The notes: generated by a model not told the origin, from the sequence alone. A stretch of DNA of 64,000 nt from Candidatus Poribacteria bacterium (GCA_958295815.1 OY282374.1:375416-439415), one strand, 5' to 3'; positions 34,613 through 44,091 are shown, counted from the stretch's first letter. Translations and numbers: made by a program.

Positions 34613-36148
34613 TTAACGCCTTTCTACAGAAATTTTTGCATGAAAAGCATTGAGAACCTCTTTTTCTTCGCGATGTCCGGTAGCACTCAACTCAAAAATC
34701 TGACCTTGGTCGAAAGAATATGTAATCTGTCCGATGTCCTTGGGTTGAATCCATACGCTTGCAAGTTTGCCTTCAGACAGTCTTTCTTCTGTAGAAAGTT
34801 TGTTATCACTGTCATACAGACAAAATTCACCTTCAACTTTTCCTCTGCCGGTTTCAATATCAATAGTTATCGTGCCTCCGTCTTTAAAGGCACTCGTGTC
34901 AATCCCAATGACGGTGTGCTCCTGATAACCAACAGTTGATGTCTGAAAAAGATCCAGTACCTCTTGCGAAGAATGTCTACTGCTTAGGAAAATGGGTCTT
35001 AATCCTGGTCGTCTCCTTTCCAATGACTCCTTGAGAAACAGCAAGTAATCGTCAGCATTGCCAGATTTCCCCAACCCATCAATGAACAGATTGTAATGTA
35101 TGCTGCCCATCAATTCAAACTTATGCGAAAAAACCAAACAATCCACCGGTGAATATTTATTCCAGCCTTTTATAATCGCTTTTGCCAAGGCGTGATTCGT
35201 GTCAAATGTCTTATACTCGCGTTCACGTCTTTTGGCTATTGGGTCTTGTAAACTGGGGATGCGTCCTAAATCCGCATTGGTTACCCAGGTATTGATGAAG
35301 TTATCGTTCAGGAATTTGATGATTCGTTCGTCAGAGAGGGCACCTGTCCTCAAGTGTTTGCCACTCCCTCAGCAGGCTTCGTCGGCGAGCGGTCCATCTA
35401 TAGAAATAGCATGAATCGGTTTTTGCTGTGCTGGTGCTATTTCCAACGCCTCCGCCAACGATACCCAGTTAATTTGCTGTGACTTGTAGAACCGCAATAT
35501 CAGAGCGTGTTTTGCCACTTTTTCGGTAATAGATGCTGTGAATTCAGTGTCCTGCACAACGCTTGAAGTACCTGCACAGAGTTCTATTTTTGGGCAAAAG
35601 CCGATTTCCGCTGCACCACGTGGGAGATCAGGTGGCCTCCAGGCTGCATCAAAGTTCAGTGTCGATTCCGGCACGTACATCTTGAAGGACATGACCTTCT
35701 TTTCGAGCCGGTTGATAACGAGATATCCAGCAAATTGAGAAGGTGTAAACCTACCATTTTTCATGACGAAATCGGCGTGGATACGGAACAGAATCTCAGC
35801 AAATTCATTGTTGTAAGCACGCAGACATGCCCATAAGCCATGAGAATCCCCTGAATCCATATCTAAATCTAGTTCTGGGTTGGGGTGAAGTTGTCTTAGC
35901 AGTGTTAGTACGCCTTCTTCTTCAATCTGCCAGCATTCACCGATTGAAACCGATTCCGATGGCAAAAAAGATTGAAAAATCGATGTAGGATACTGCTTCT
36001 CCGGTTCAGCAACTTGAAAGTTCGCCAATTCGTCCCACTCCACATGAAAGTTGTATTGGGTGTATTCGATCGGTGCGATGAATCCTTTGACGGAAACTTC
36101 TATGTCGCTGTCAAGATCAAGCGTTATTTTGTTTGATAGTATTTTCAC
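34613..36148 (-). CDS. Probable selenoprotein: thioredoxin-like protein with Cys-Sec motif (in-frame UGA)
   Basis: One frame of 511 codons runs from GTG 36148 (GGAGG upstream) to 34613, broken only by TGA at 35369-35371 (codon 260). Around it the product reads PLADEAC-U-GSGKHLRTGAL, followed by SDERIIKFLNDNFINTWVTN. The latter is the helix-strand pattern that follows a thioredoxin redox motif, with the UGA where a redox Cys would stand. Residues 1-255 are an unrecognised domain; 360-511 are beta-rich. Just after the UGA, 35336-35351 can form GAGG-A-C-AGGU-G-C-CCUC, a hairpin with a G-containing loop within the distance range of bacterial SECIS elements. The alternative is a simple nonsense mutation; no Sec machinery genes lie in the window. 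Confidence 0.6.
35336..35351 (-). promoter_or_regulatory. Candidate bacterial SECIS hairpin
   Basis: Begins 18 nt after the UGA. Stem GAGG/CCUC, an A-C mismatch, one C-G pair and an AGGU loop whose first G lies 25 nt from the UGA. E. coli fdhF also shows AGGU at its SECIS apex. Seen by eye; not folded by program. Confidence 0.4.
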
Positions 36149-36202
36149 TTTGATTAACCTCCGTAGTTACCGGCAATCAGCGGTCGGTGGTGGAATGTCT
36201 GA

Positions 36203-36236
36203 ACCAGAATTTACAGGATTCAAGGATTTTTAGGAT
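36203..36236. repeat. Dispersed 34-bp repeat, copy 1
   Basis: GAACCAGAATTTACAGGATT plus CAAGGATTTTTAGGAT; the same motif occurs at 57019-57055. It is a non-coding intergenic repeat. The rest of 36149-36720 is AT-rich and shows no gene that I trust. Confidence 0.55.
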
Positions 36237-36722
36237 TCGACAGAGGAATCGGGGTTAGATATTTCTCCCACAGGGATTTCCCCTGAAAAGTTGCCAAGTG
36301 GTAACTTTTTTGTAACGTTTCGATTTGTGTCGAAAACTCAATCTCTGTCTGGGTTTCTAGGCATTTTTTGTGTAATTTTTCTGGCGGTGTAATATTTTGC
36401 TGATGATTAGCATATCCGATTTTTTGTGGATCGGTGTGGCAGATGGTTCCTTTGGAAAAAGTTATAATATATTGTATCATTTTTATTAATGTATGCCGAG
36501 TGAATCACTATGCAGTTTAAAATATCATGCAAATCAATTTACATATTAGGAGATACTTGATCTGCATTAGCAACCTACATTAGCAGTACCGCGGTTCAAG
36601 AGACTCCTATTCTCCCCAAACCACCTCTATTGTGGATGCTGGAACTCATTGTAAATCAAACTAAAAGATAGCACAATTTTTGATGTTTAGTAGCATTTTT
36701 TGTCTTTAAGATAACACAAAAT

Positions 36723-36751
36723 TTGTAATTATTTGCTTTTATTGCTATACT
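36723..36751 (+). promoter_or_regulatory. Promoter of orphan nuclease gene
   Basis: TTGTAA (36723-36728), 17-base spacer, TATACT (36746-36751). Predicted start near 36758 puts the structured leader at the very 5' end of the transcript. Confidence 0.55.
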
Positions 36752-36766
36752 GTTCAAACCAGTTTT

Positions 36767-36825
36767 GGGTGGCCCACCACGAATCGGACCCTACTCCGAT
36801 TTTGCCACCCTTCCACCGTGGTGGG
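36767..36825 (+). promoter_or_regulatory. Structured leader with interlocking stems
   Basis: Three paired segments: GGGTGGC (36767) with GCCACCC (36804), CCCACCACG (36773) with CGTGGTGGG (36817), and AATCGGA (36782) with TCCGATT (36795). The first two pairings cross, so they form a pseudoknot or are mutually exclusive. The gene starts 115 bases later. It could be a regulatory switch or attenuator for the nuclease. Confidence 0.55.
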
Positions 36826-36940
36826 TGAATAATAGAACTGGGCTAGGAAACCAAGATGAACATACTATATTACGATGCCTCTTAATGGGGCAGTAATTTT
36901 CTGTTAATCTGTTGACAGCAGAATAGAAAGGGAGATGTTA

Positions 36941-38041
36941 ATGGACTTTATTGAAGAACTCAGGAATTTATCCACCAGAATCACAAAACTTGAAGATTCA
37001 GTTCCAACCGAAGAAGCGACGAAAAATGCCTTCGTCATGCCGTTTATCAACCTTTTAGGATATAATGTATTTGACCCAACAGAAGTTGTGCCTGAATTTA
37101 CTGCTGATGTTGGCACAAAACAGGGTGAAAAGGTTGACTATGCTATTTTCAAAGATAATGAAGTTATTATGCTCATCGAGTGCAAAAAGTATGGTACAGA
37201 TTTATCTGATGCTCATACTACACAACTTTACCGTTACTTTTCAGTCGTTCACGCTCGAATCGCTGTATTAACCGATGGTGCTGTGTATCGATTTTACACC
37301 GATTTGGAAGAATCGAACATAATGGATACCAAACCTTTCCTTGAGTTCAACATGTTTGATATTCAGCAACAATGGGTCAATGAGCTCAAGCGGTTTACCA
37401 AGTCCGCCTTTGATTTAGATGCGACGCTTACCGCTGCAAGCGACTTGAAGTATACAAAAGAAATAAAGCAGACCATGATGGAGCAACTGGAAGCACCTTC
37501 CGAAGATTTTGTTCGATTTTTCCTGTCTTATGTCTACAGTGGTGTAAGAACGCAGACAGTGGTTCAGCAATTCACAGATATTGTCAGACGCGCATTGAAC
37601 CAGTTCCTGAATGAACAGATTAATCAACGCTTACAGTCTGCAATCGAGAGGGGGGAAGCTTCGGAAGAGTCGGTTGAAGTCGAAGAATCCGATGAGTCAA
37701 TTGAGGAGGAAGTTGAGTCCCGTATTGAAACAACCGAAGAAGAGTTAGAGGGATTCTATACCGTCAAGTCTATTGTCCGTGAAGTCGTTGCCCCAGACCG
37801 AATTGGACACCGCGACACCATAAGTTATATGTCGGTTGTGTTAGATGGTAGCAGTCGGAAGCCTGTATGCCGCCTTCATTTTAACAGTGATAGAAGAAAA
37901 TACTTGGGTTTATTCGATGCGGAGGGAAAGCATGAGCGTGTCGAAATTGAGAGTGTAGACGATATTTACGAGTACGTAGAACAACTAAAGGCTACCGCCC
38001 AAAGTTACGATGCTCCTGCACTTTCGGAGAGTTCAGAGTAA
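36941..38041 (+). CDS. Orphan HsdR-N-like PD-(D/E)XK nuclease
   Basis: 366 aa from ATG 36941 (GGGAG seven bases upstream; the ATG at 36935 is too close). Residues 1-150 match the N-terminal nuclease domain of type I restriction subunits: ATKNAFVMPFINLLGYNVFD, then GEKVDYAIF and IMLIECKKYG, giving the D...ECK catalytic core. It lacks the helicase part and no HsdM or HsdS gene is near. A Glu-rich linker (residues 225-260) leads to a C-terminal domain of about 100 residues of unknown role. Members of this family often occur alone in genomes; a defence role is possible. Confidence 0.8.
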   Translation: MDFIEELRNLSTRITKLEDSVPTEEATKNAFVMPFINLLGYNVFDPTEVVPEFTADVGTKQGEKVDYAIFKDNEVIMLIECKKYGTDLSDAHTTQLYRYFSVVHARIAVLTDGAVYRFYTDLEESNIMDTKPFLEFNMFDIQQQWVNELKRFTKSAFDLDATLTAASDLKYTKEIKQTMMEQLEAPSEDFVRFFLSYVYSGVRTQTVVQQFTDIVRRALNQFLNEQINQRLQSAIERGEASEESVEVEESDESIEEEVESRIETTEEELEGFYTVKSIVREVVAPDRIGHRDTISYMSVVLDGSSRKPVCRLHFNSDRRKYLGLFDAEGKHERVEIESVDDIYEYVEQLKATAQSYDAPALSESSE

Positions 38042-38127
38042 TAGTTTCTAGTACATTCTGGATATAAGGAGTCTACCGCGGGGCATACCTACGACTATGA
38101 CAGCGAGATTGATATAATCAGAGAACT

Positions 38128-38149
38128 GGCGAGGTTGAGAAACCTCGCC
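38128..38149. repeat. REP-like palindrome GGCGAGGTT-4-AACCTCGCC
   Basis: A perfect 9-bp stem 90 bases after the nuclease gene. The same palindrome is at 44233-44253, and its right half with the trailing AGCGGCG at 62866-62879. Nothing else is recognisable in 38042-38400. Confidence 0.65.
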
Positions 38150-38400
38150 TAACTATTTTAAGGGGCGACCTCGTCTACTGAGAATATGGTGAGATGAGGC
38201 AAGTTTTTTGGGGTGTTGCCTGTGGTGTGTACCGAATTTTGTGAATTTGACGTTAAAGATAGTGGATAAGACTTAGTTGGAACGTTTGTAAAAGGAGAGT
38301 CTGTAAAAAAGCGTGCTCGTAGGCGTGTTATGGGACATGGTGTTATAAATAGAGGTATATAGGGCTTACGCGTAAGTAGGCACGCTGCTATAAAAATGGA

Positions 38401-40368
38401 GTGTTTCCGATGCAATTAAATCTTTTTAAGTTTACCAAACAACCGTCAATCCGAATTTCACGAATCGTAAGTGTGGTGGCAATAGCGTTTCTCATTGCCG
38501 CTGTTGCTGTGTGGGGTTCTGGGATAGGTCAACGGGATATTTTTGTCGGCGCGAGTGCACGTGCTGTCGGTATGGGGAGTGCTTTTACAGCGGGACCCGC
38601 TGCAACTAACGGATTTCTTTGGAACCCTTCTTCACTCGGGTTTATGGATGGTGTCGAAGTGAATATGGGGGGTATGCCGTTTTCGGGTAGCCCGTCTGGA
38701 CTGGAACAGGCGTTCTCTGTCGCTGCGAATCCGCATACTTTCGGTCTAACGGATAGAAATCTCGGTAATCTCTCCTTCGCGACTTGGCTTGATGGTTGGC
38801 GGAGTAGTGCTGATGAGTCTACGCAGATTGTGCTTTTAGGCTACGGGCTTGCGTTAGGACAAAGAGCGTCAGCGGGGGCAAACGTTCGTTATTATCAAAA
38901 CCATACACCTATCAGAACAAACTTCCTCTGGAGCGTGGATTTGGGTATGCAGTTCGCCTATCCATTGGAGAAATGGGGCGACTCAGTGACGGTGGGTATG
39001 AATCTATCCGAATTAAGTAATGGGATTCGAGTGGATGGCGTACTCCTTGAGAGTATTCCCTTGGCAGCACGTTTCGGAACGACATACCAGTTGGGCGGTG
39101 AAACACTGTTCTCTGCGGACCTTGCTGTTCGTGGTGAAAATGAGGGTGCTTGGGGTGAAAGGCTCCGTTTACATTTCGGGGCAGAACGATGGCTGATTAA
39201 TGGGCATGTAGGTCTCCGAGTAGGATATACTGCGCTAACAGCTTATGAAAGGTTCTTGGGTGGAGAATGGACACGAGGATTCAGTTTCCGAAATTCGTCC
39301 GGGCAACTGGATTATGCCTATGTGAGTGGCAGTGAATTGGACCAATCTGTGCATTGGATTTCTGCAACTTTACGTTGGGGGGCAAGTGACGCGGCACCAC
39401 TATCGGAACCTGTCCCGGTCCTAACCGAGACATCTAACGGCGATGAGGACTTTCCTATTTTGATGCCGACAACACTTACAACGGATGCTGTGCCTGAAAC
39501 ACCTCTTGGAGAACTGCAAGTCTCAAAACGTGCAATTTCACCGGATAACGACGGCTTTGCGGATAGCACCACATTCAACTTTGAGATAGGTTTAAACGAT
39601 GAATGGTGGTTGGTGCTTATTGATGAATACACTGAGAGCGTTTGGGAAGAATCGGGAAGCGGTGCGCCCACAGCAGGTATCACTTGGGATGGGACTGCAG
39701 ACAGTGGTAACTTGGTTCCTGATGGTGATTACGAAGCGGAGTTGTATGTTGTAGACGCACAAGGGACACCGCATCTCAGAGATCGTGAAAAGATCACGGT
39801 AGATCTCATTCCGGCTACATTGGAACTCTTTAAGAAGACATCGACGACAGTCGGAATAAGAATTTTGGACATTAATCCGATTGCACATTGGAAATTTGAG
39901 CTTTTTGACAAAGACGATGTGCTTGTCGAACAGATGGAAGCGGATGGTGTGCCACCGACAGAGGTGGTTTTAAGCAAGTTACAGGGGCAACCCCTTGCGC
40001 CGTATACCTGTAAGTTAAGGGTTCAGGATATAGCAGGCAATCAGAGCACGCAACAGGTACAACTGCAGCTTGGAATGGAACATCAGAGCGTTCTCGGAGC
40101 GGAACATAACGCAACAGATAGTCCACAACCGAAACTGACACTCATGGTGGGTTCATTTGTAGAGCCTTTCTATGCTGAAATGCTGGAAGCGCAGCTGCGG
40201 CATCAGAACCCGGATCAGAAGGTCGCTATATATACTGCTACTGTTGAGGGTAAAACGCGGCACCGTGTAACAATCGGGGAGTTCAGTGAGCGTGAAGAAG
40301 CAGCCGAGCTTCAGCAACGTATCCAAGAGACGCTTGACGTTGAACCGGTGTTGATAACAGTCCAGTAG
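38401..40368 (+). CDS. PorV-like outer-membrane barrel fused to FlgD-Ig and SPOR domains
   Basis: 655 aa. After a signal segment (residues 20-42) a PorV/UPF0164-type barrel begins with GASARAVGMGSAFTAGPAAT and WNPSSLGFMDGVEVNM, and runs to about residue 330. Residues 380-475 form a FlgD-like Ig domain (KRAISPDNDGFADSTTFNFE, TWDGTADSGNLVPDGDYEAE). The last 80 residues are a SPOR-type peptidoglycan-binding domain (LTLMVGSFVEPFYAEMLEAQ, HRVTIGEFSEREEAAELQQR). PorV shuttles cargo in type IX secretion; here a barrel-peptidoglycan link is added. Together with the sorting tails on the WD40 proteins this suggests a type-IX-like system. Confidence 0.8.
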   Translation: MFPMQLNLFKFTKQPSIRISRIVSVVAIAFLIAAVAVWGSGIGQRDIFVGASARAVGMGSAFTAGPAATNGFLWNPSSLGFMDGVEVNMGGMPFSGSPSGLEQAFSVAANPHTFGLTDRNLGNLSFATWLDGWRSSADESTQIVLLGYGLALGQRASAGANVRYYQNHTPIRTNFLWSVDLGMQFAYPLEKWGDSVTVGMNLSELSNGIRVDGVLLESIPLAARFGTTYQLGGETLFSADLAVRGENEGAWGERLRLHFGAERWLINGHVGLRVGYTALTAYERFLGGEWTRGFSFRNSSGQLDYAYVSGSELDQSVHWISATLRWGASDAAPLSEPVPVLTETSNGDEDFPILMPTTLTTDAVPETPLGELQVSKRAISPDNDGFADSTTFNFEIGLNDEWWLVLIDEYTESVWEESGSGAPTAGITWDGTADSGNLVPDGDYEAELYVVDAQGTPHLRDREKITVDLIPATLELFKKTSTTVGIRILDINPIAHWKFELFDKDDVLVEQMEADGVPPTEVVLSKLQGQPLAPYTCKLRVQDIAGNQSTQQVQLQLGMEHQSVLGAEHNATDSPQPKLTLMVGSFVEPFYAEMLEAQLRHQNPDQKVAIYTATVEGKTRHRVTIGEFSEREEAAELQQRIQETLDVEPVLITVQ

Positions 40369-40385
40369 ATAGCGTCTCCGTTTTC

Positions 40386-41336
40386 CTATAGGAACTGTTC
40401 AATCTCAGATGGCGTTGGCAATGCAGGGATTACACCTACCTTCTGTGTTGCCAATGCACCTGCGGCGTTTGCATAACGCATAATGGCATCAAGGCGAGAT
40501 GTCTCAAGCGACCCGATGTCTTCGTGCTTCATCAATTGCATGAGCATAGCGGCGACGAATGCATCGCCTGCACCGAGTGTATCTACGACATCCACAGCGA
40601 AACCGTCAACATAACCGTCAGCAGTACCGTTCGTGTAATAGCATCCGCTTTCCCCTAATGTAACAATAAGCAACCTCACGCCGAGCCCAAGAATACGTTC
40701 AATTCCGCTCGTTAGTTCAGCATCTCCTGTAACAAATTCCCATTCTTCTTCTGATATTTTGACGACATCTGCGTAGGGCATTACCTCCCAGATCCAATGT
40801 TTGGCATCATTGGCGTTGTCCCATAGGGGTAACCGCAAATTCGGATCATAGGAGAGCATTGCACCACCTGCTTTCGCAGACTGGATTGCGTGTAGCGTTG
40901 CTTCACGGCTCGGTGAATGGCTGAGGCTGACAGAACCGTAATGGAACAGTTCTGAGGATTGGATGTAGTCGGTGCCGATTTCGTCTGCGGAGAGTTGGAT
41001 GTCGGCACCCGGATGTCGATAGAAGGTGATGTCTTTCATGCCGTCGGAGCGTGTGGCGACAAAAGCCAGCGTGGTCCGAGATGCTTCTCCGACGATGAGA
41101 TAGGACGTGTCTACACTGTTCTGTTGAAGCGTTTCACTCAGGAAATCGCCGAATGCATCCGCACCCACTTTCCCAATAAATCCGGCATCTATACCGAGTT
41201 TGGCTAAACCGACGGCGACGTTGGCAGGCGCGCCACCAGGGGCTTTGACAAATCCGGGTGCTTCGGCGAGTGTTACGTCGGGTGTTGTAGACACGAAATC
41301 TATGAGGAGTTCACCGATACATAAAGCTTTTGGCAT
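40386..41336 (-). CDS. PfkB-family sugar kinase (fructokinase-like)
   Basis: 316 aa, full length for ribokinase/fructokinases. N-terminal GELLIDFVST and GGAPANVAVGLAKLG signature 1, C-terminal DTLGAGDAFVAAML signature 2 with the catalytic Asp (usual DTTGAGD has Leu here). Phosphorylates a free sugar, likely fructose or a related keto-sugar, using ATP. Monocistronic or first in a run with the toxin-antitoxin-like pair upstream. Confidence 0.9.
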   Translation of the reverse strand: MPKALCIGELLIDFVSTTPDVTLAEAPGFVKAPGGAPANVAVGLAKLGIDAGFIGKVGADAFGDFLSETLQQNSVDTSYLIVGEASRTTLAFVATRSDGMKDITFYRHPGADIQLSADEIGTDYIQSSELFHYGSVSLSHSPSREATLHAIQSAKAGGAMLSYDPNLRLPLWDNANDAKHWIWEVMPYADVVKISEEEWEFVTGDAELTSGIERILGLGVRLLIVTLGESGCYYTNGTADGYVDGFAVDVVDTLGAGDAFVAAMLMQLMKHEDIGSLETSRLDAIMRYANAAGALATQKVGVIPALPTPSEIEQFL

Positions 41337-41359
41337 AAGTTATGGTTCCTTAGGACACT

Positions 41360-41680
41360 TTAGGATTCAATATAAACAAGTTGATGAGGTAGAATGTTTT
41401 GTAGTACTTTGTGTAACTGAGGCATAAGAGGTAGTAGAAATTCTAATCGGTTCCGAGGGGCAACGAGCACGACCACCGCGATATCATAACGATTAAGATT
41501 CTGTTGTGATTCAATATTTTGGTCGGCAGTTACCCAAACGTCGAACTCATTTTCCGCTCTCGTGAGCAATTCACCGTTTTTCATACTAGACCAACCCTTT
41601 TCCTGGACTGTGAAAACAGTATACTCAGTTAATTCTTGTTTTAGTTTTTTCGGTAAACATTCATCAATGAGGATTCGCAT
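41360..41680 (-). CDS. DUF5615 PIN-like toxin candidate
   Basis: 106 aa. MRILIDECLPKKL followed by FTVQEKGWSSMKNGELLTRA and DVWVTADQNIESQQN is the DUF5615 pattern, a PIN-like ribonuclease fold with an early Asp-Glu pair and a later ADxN. It overlaps the DUF433 gene by 17 bases. Such pairs are taken to be toxin-antitoxin systems. Confidence 0.85.
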   Translation of the reverse strand: MRILIDECLPKKLKQELTEYTVFTVQEKGWSSMKNGELLTRAENEFDVWVTADQNIESQQNLNRYDIAVVVLVAPRNRLEFLLPLMPQLHKVLQNILPHQLVYIES

Positions 41681-41930
41681 AGATGTGTGTTAGGAGTATC
41701 TCCTTCGCGAGTTCCAGTACCTTGATGGCTTGATCACGACTGACAGACGGAAAATCTTCCAAGAATTCGTCAAGCGTTTCCCCATCCTCTAAATAATCAA
41801 TTAGGTTTTTTATGGGAACACGGGTGTTCTTGAAAACAGGTGTACCGCTCATAACCTCTGCATCACAGGTAATAAATCTATCAACTGTCTGTGTCGTTTG
41901 TTCATCAAATTTCATGTGTAATTTCCTCAT
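41664..41930 (-). CDS. DUF433 antitoxin candidate
   Basis: 88 aa. DRFITCDAEVMSGTPVFKNT followed by RVPIKNLIDYLEDGETLDEF is the DUF433 winged-helix motif. It overlaps the following PIN-like gene and should be made first, as antitoxins usually are. Likely represses its own promoter. Confidence 0.87.
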   Translation of the reverse strand: MRKLHMKFDEQTTQTVDRFITCDAEVMSGTPVFKNTRVPIKNLIDYLEDGETLDEFLEDFPSVSRDQAIKVLELAKEILLTHIYANPH

Positions 41931-42012
41931 ATCTACGCAGGGGGTCCTGATATTTTGGGAAAGTACGAGATGACTTCGGAAACTGCCACGACTTTATCCG
42001 GTTTCCTATAGA

Positions 42013-43098
42013 TTAGAATGTAGTCCGCAGCTCCTGTGCTTTTCCCGTCTGTGCAGATCTATAGCCTGCATGGAAAATCTCTATGACATGCCGTGCGTGT
42101 TCTGCCGTGACAATCGTCGATTTATCCTCTCGTATCCAATCTACCAACTGCATAATATCCTCGTAGACGTGGGATTCCTGAATCTCGCGATGTGGCCCCA
42201 CAACGTGTGGTAGTGCCCCATCTGGTGCATCAATCGGTTTACCGTTCAGCAGATTTCCCTCAATCGTGCCAGCGGTGCCGTGGATTGCTAACCTACCTCT
42301 GACAACGGATCCAGCAGCGGCACCATAGACGAAGCCGAAGAATGACTTGCTGAAGTCAACGAGAATAAAGGTGTTGTCATCCATATCGCAGGGGAGCATC
42401 TCGCCTCGGAATTCGCGTTCTTTTAGGCGAACACCGGAGAATGCGGTTACGCGTTTTGCGGGTCCGAGAATACCGGTCATTGTATGTAAACCGTAAACGG
42501 TCATGTCGTACAGGGGTCCGCCACCGGGTTTACGGAAATACCACGCCGGATTGATGTTCGAGAGCGGATCGTCGCCATGTCTAACGGATTCATTTTCGTG
42601 GTATCTCCCGAAAGCGGATCCAGTGGCTGCCCACGTAAGTGTTCCGATGGCACCCGCATCAATAAGCCTACGAATTTCTTGATGGATCGGACGGAGCATT
42701 TCCCCTGGGGATGCTACTAATTTTACACCTTTACGCGCCGCGGATTCAATAAGATCGTCCGCTTCGTCAACTGTGGTTGTCATTGTTTTGTTGAAGTGGG
42801 CATGAATCCCGTTCTCAATGGCGAGTTTTCCCTGCTCGTAGTGAAGACCGATAGGTGATGCGATGCTGACGGCATCTACGTGTCCGTCTTCTAAAAGAGC
42901 CTCATAGGTTTCGTAAGCGTGTGGAACGTTGAATTTTTCGGATGCGGCTTGTGCTCTACCCGGGACTGGATCACAAACAGCAGTCACTTCTAATCTGTCT
43001 TGCACGTCGTCTTGTGTGAGGTGTGGCAGGATTCCGCGCACCGAGATGCTTCCGACACCGACAACACCGATTCGTACTCTATCACTGGTGGTTCCCAT
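42013..43098 (-). CDS. Gfo/Idh/MocA-family sugar dehydrogenase
   Basis: 361 aa. Rossmann motif VRIGVVGVGSISVRGILPHL at the N-terminus, the IASPIGLHYEQG region, and the family C-terminal domain. In place of the usual EKP motif (Lys of EKP often takes part in catalysis) it has FNKTMTTTVDEADDLIE, keeping the Lys. Oxidises or reduces a sugar or cyclitol with NAD(P). Same strand and 108 bases downstream of the epimerase gene. Confidence 0.9.
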   Translation of the reverse strand: MGTTSDRVRIGVVGVGSISVRGILPHLTQDDVQDRLEVTAVCDPVPGRAQAASEKFNVPHAYETYEALLEDGHVDAVSIASPIGLHYEQGKLAIENGIHAHFNKTMTTTVDEADDLIESAARKGVKLVASPGEMLRPIHQEIRRLIDAGAIGTLTWAATGSAFGRYHENESVRHGDDPLSNINPAWYFRKPGGGPLYDMTVYGLHTMTGILGPAKRVTAFSGVRLKEREFRGEMLPCDMDDNTFILVDFSKSFFGFVYGAAAGSVVRGRLAIHGTAGTIEGNLLNGKPIDAPDGALPHVVGPHREIQESHVYEDIMQLVDWIREDKSTIVTAEHARHVIEIFHAGYRSAQTGKAQELRTTF

Positions 43099-43115
43099 GA
43101 TAATTTCTCCAATTT

Positions 43116-43206
43116 TGGCTGTCAGCAGTCAGTTTTTAGTAACTCGTTTGTGTGAGATAAAACGTTTGTAATATTGATAACGACCTACTGACTGCTAATG
43201 GCTATT
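43116..43206. repeat. MITE-like intergenic repeat
   Basis: Bounded by GCTGTCAGCAGTCAGTTTTT and its near inverse ACTGACTGCTAATGGC, with GTGTGAGAT inside. A related but diverged sequence with CAGTTTTTAG, GATGTGAGA and GGACTGACA lies at 52018-52128 inside the SUF operon. Confidence 0.45.
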
Positions 43207-44091
43207 CTATTGCCGCCATGATGTTTCGTGCTGCCACCCGACAGCGGATTTGAGTTTATCGCAATTGATAAAGGATTGATGCCCTTGAAGTTCTCTCACT
43301 TTCGGAAGGAATTCGGGTTTAAAACGTTCAACCAGTTCCTGAGAGGGTTCCAACGCTGAGGTATCATCGGCGTTCAGGAAATAGACATCGTGTGGCGGTA
43401 GGCTACCTGCTTTTTCCATAATCAGGCGGTGCGCGCTCGCGACGTCTTCGCTTCCGACCCAACACCAGAGCCACGGCGTCCAGCTTGTCGTCGGTTTGGC
43501 GTTTGCTTTCATCTGATTTCGTCGCTCTTCTGGGCTGATACCGGCGGGGCGCGTAACGTAGGTTCGGATACCATACGCACGGCTGTAGCTTGCTAACAAG
43601 TCCTCGCCACAACGCTTGGAAAAGCTATAAGAATCTTCCGGGTAACACGGATGTTCTTCATCTAAGGGTAGATAGTCTACTGGAATATGGGTTTTGCTAA
43701 TTCGGAAACCGTGTCCCAATGCGCAATTACTGCCGGACATCACAACAGAGTGTACGTCTGCCTCAATCGCGGCTTGCATGAGGTAATAGGTGCCGAGCAT
43801 ATTTGTTTTAAAGGTCGCATCAAACGGGATGCCTTTTTCTGCTGCGTTTGCCCGTAGATCAGGGTGATCGACAGGACCGGGTTGCGCACCGAGGTGTTGG
43901 ATTGCGTCTACACCTTCAACGGCGCGCTGGCAATCCTCAAAATTATTTAGATCGCCTTGGATGAATGGGAGATGTGCGAATTCGTTGGGCGGCGTTCTAC
44001 GCGACATCAGCACGAGCGAATGTTCTTCAGCCAGTTCTCGAATTACAAACTCACCGAGCCTACCGCTTGCGCCAGTTATTAGTACGTTCAT
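43207..44091 (-). CDS. NAD-dependent epimerase/dehydratase-family protein
   Basis: 294 aa extended SDR. MNVLITGASGRLGEFVIREL (nucleotide loop GASGRLG), SGSNCALG with the catalytic Ser region, and YSFSKRCGEDLL containing the YxxxK catalytic pair. Resembles uronate dehydrogenases and sugar-nucleotide epimerases. Its neighbour Gfo/Idh/MocA enzyme suggests a sugar oxidation route. Confidence 0.88.
   Translation of the reverse strand: MNVLITGASGRLGEFVIRELAEEHSLVLMSRRTPPNEFAHLPFIQGDLNNFEDCQRAVEGVDAIQHLGAQPGPVDHPDLRANAAEKGIPFDATFKTNMLGTYYLMQAAIEADVHSVVMSGSNCALGHGFRISKTHIPVDYLPLDEEHPCYPEDSYSFSKRCGEDLLASYSRAYGIRTYVTRPAGISPEERRNQMKANAKPTTSWTPWLWCWVGSEDVASAHRLIMEKAGSLPPHDVYFLNADDTSALEPSQELVERFKPEFLPKVRELQGHQSFINCDKLKSAVGWQHETSWRQ

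Noticed and set aside
36220..36480. 86-codon minus-strand ORF
   Set aside because: Its end lies in the dispersed 34-bp repeat, it has no ribosome site or recognisable domain, and the region is AT-rich intergenic DNA.
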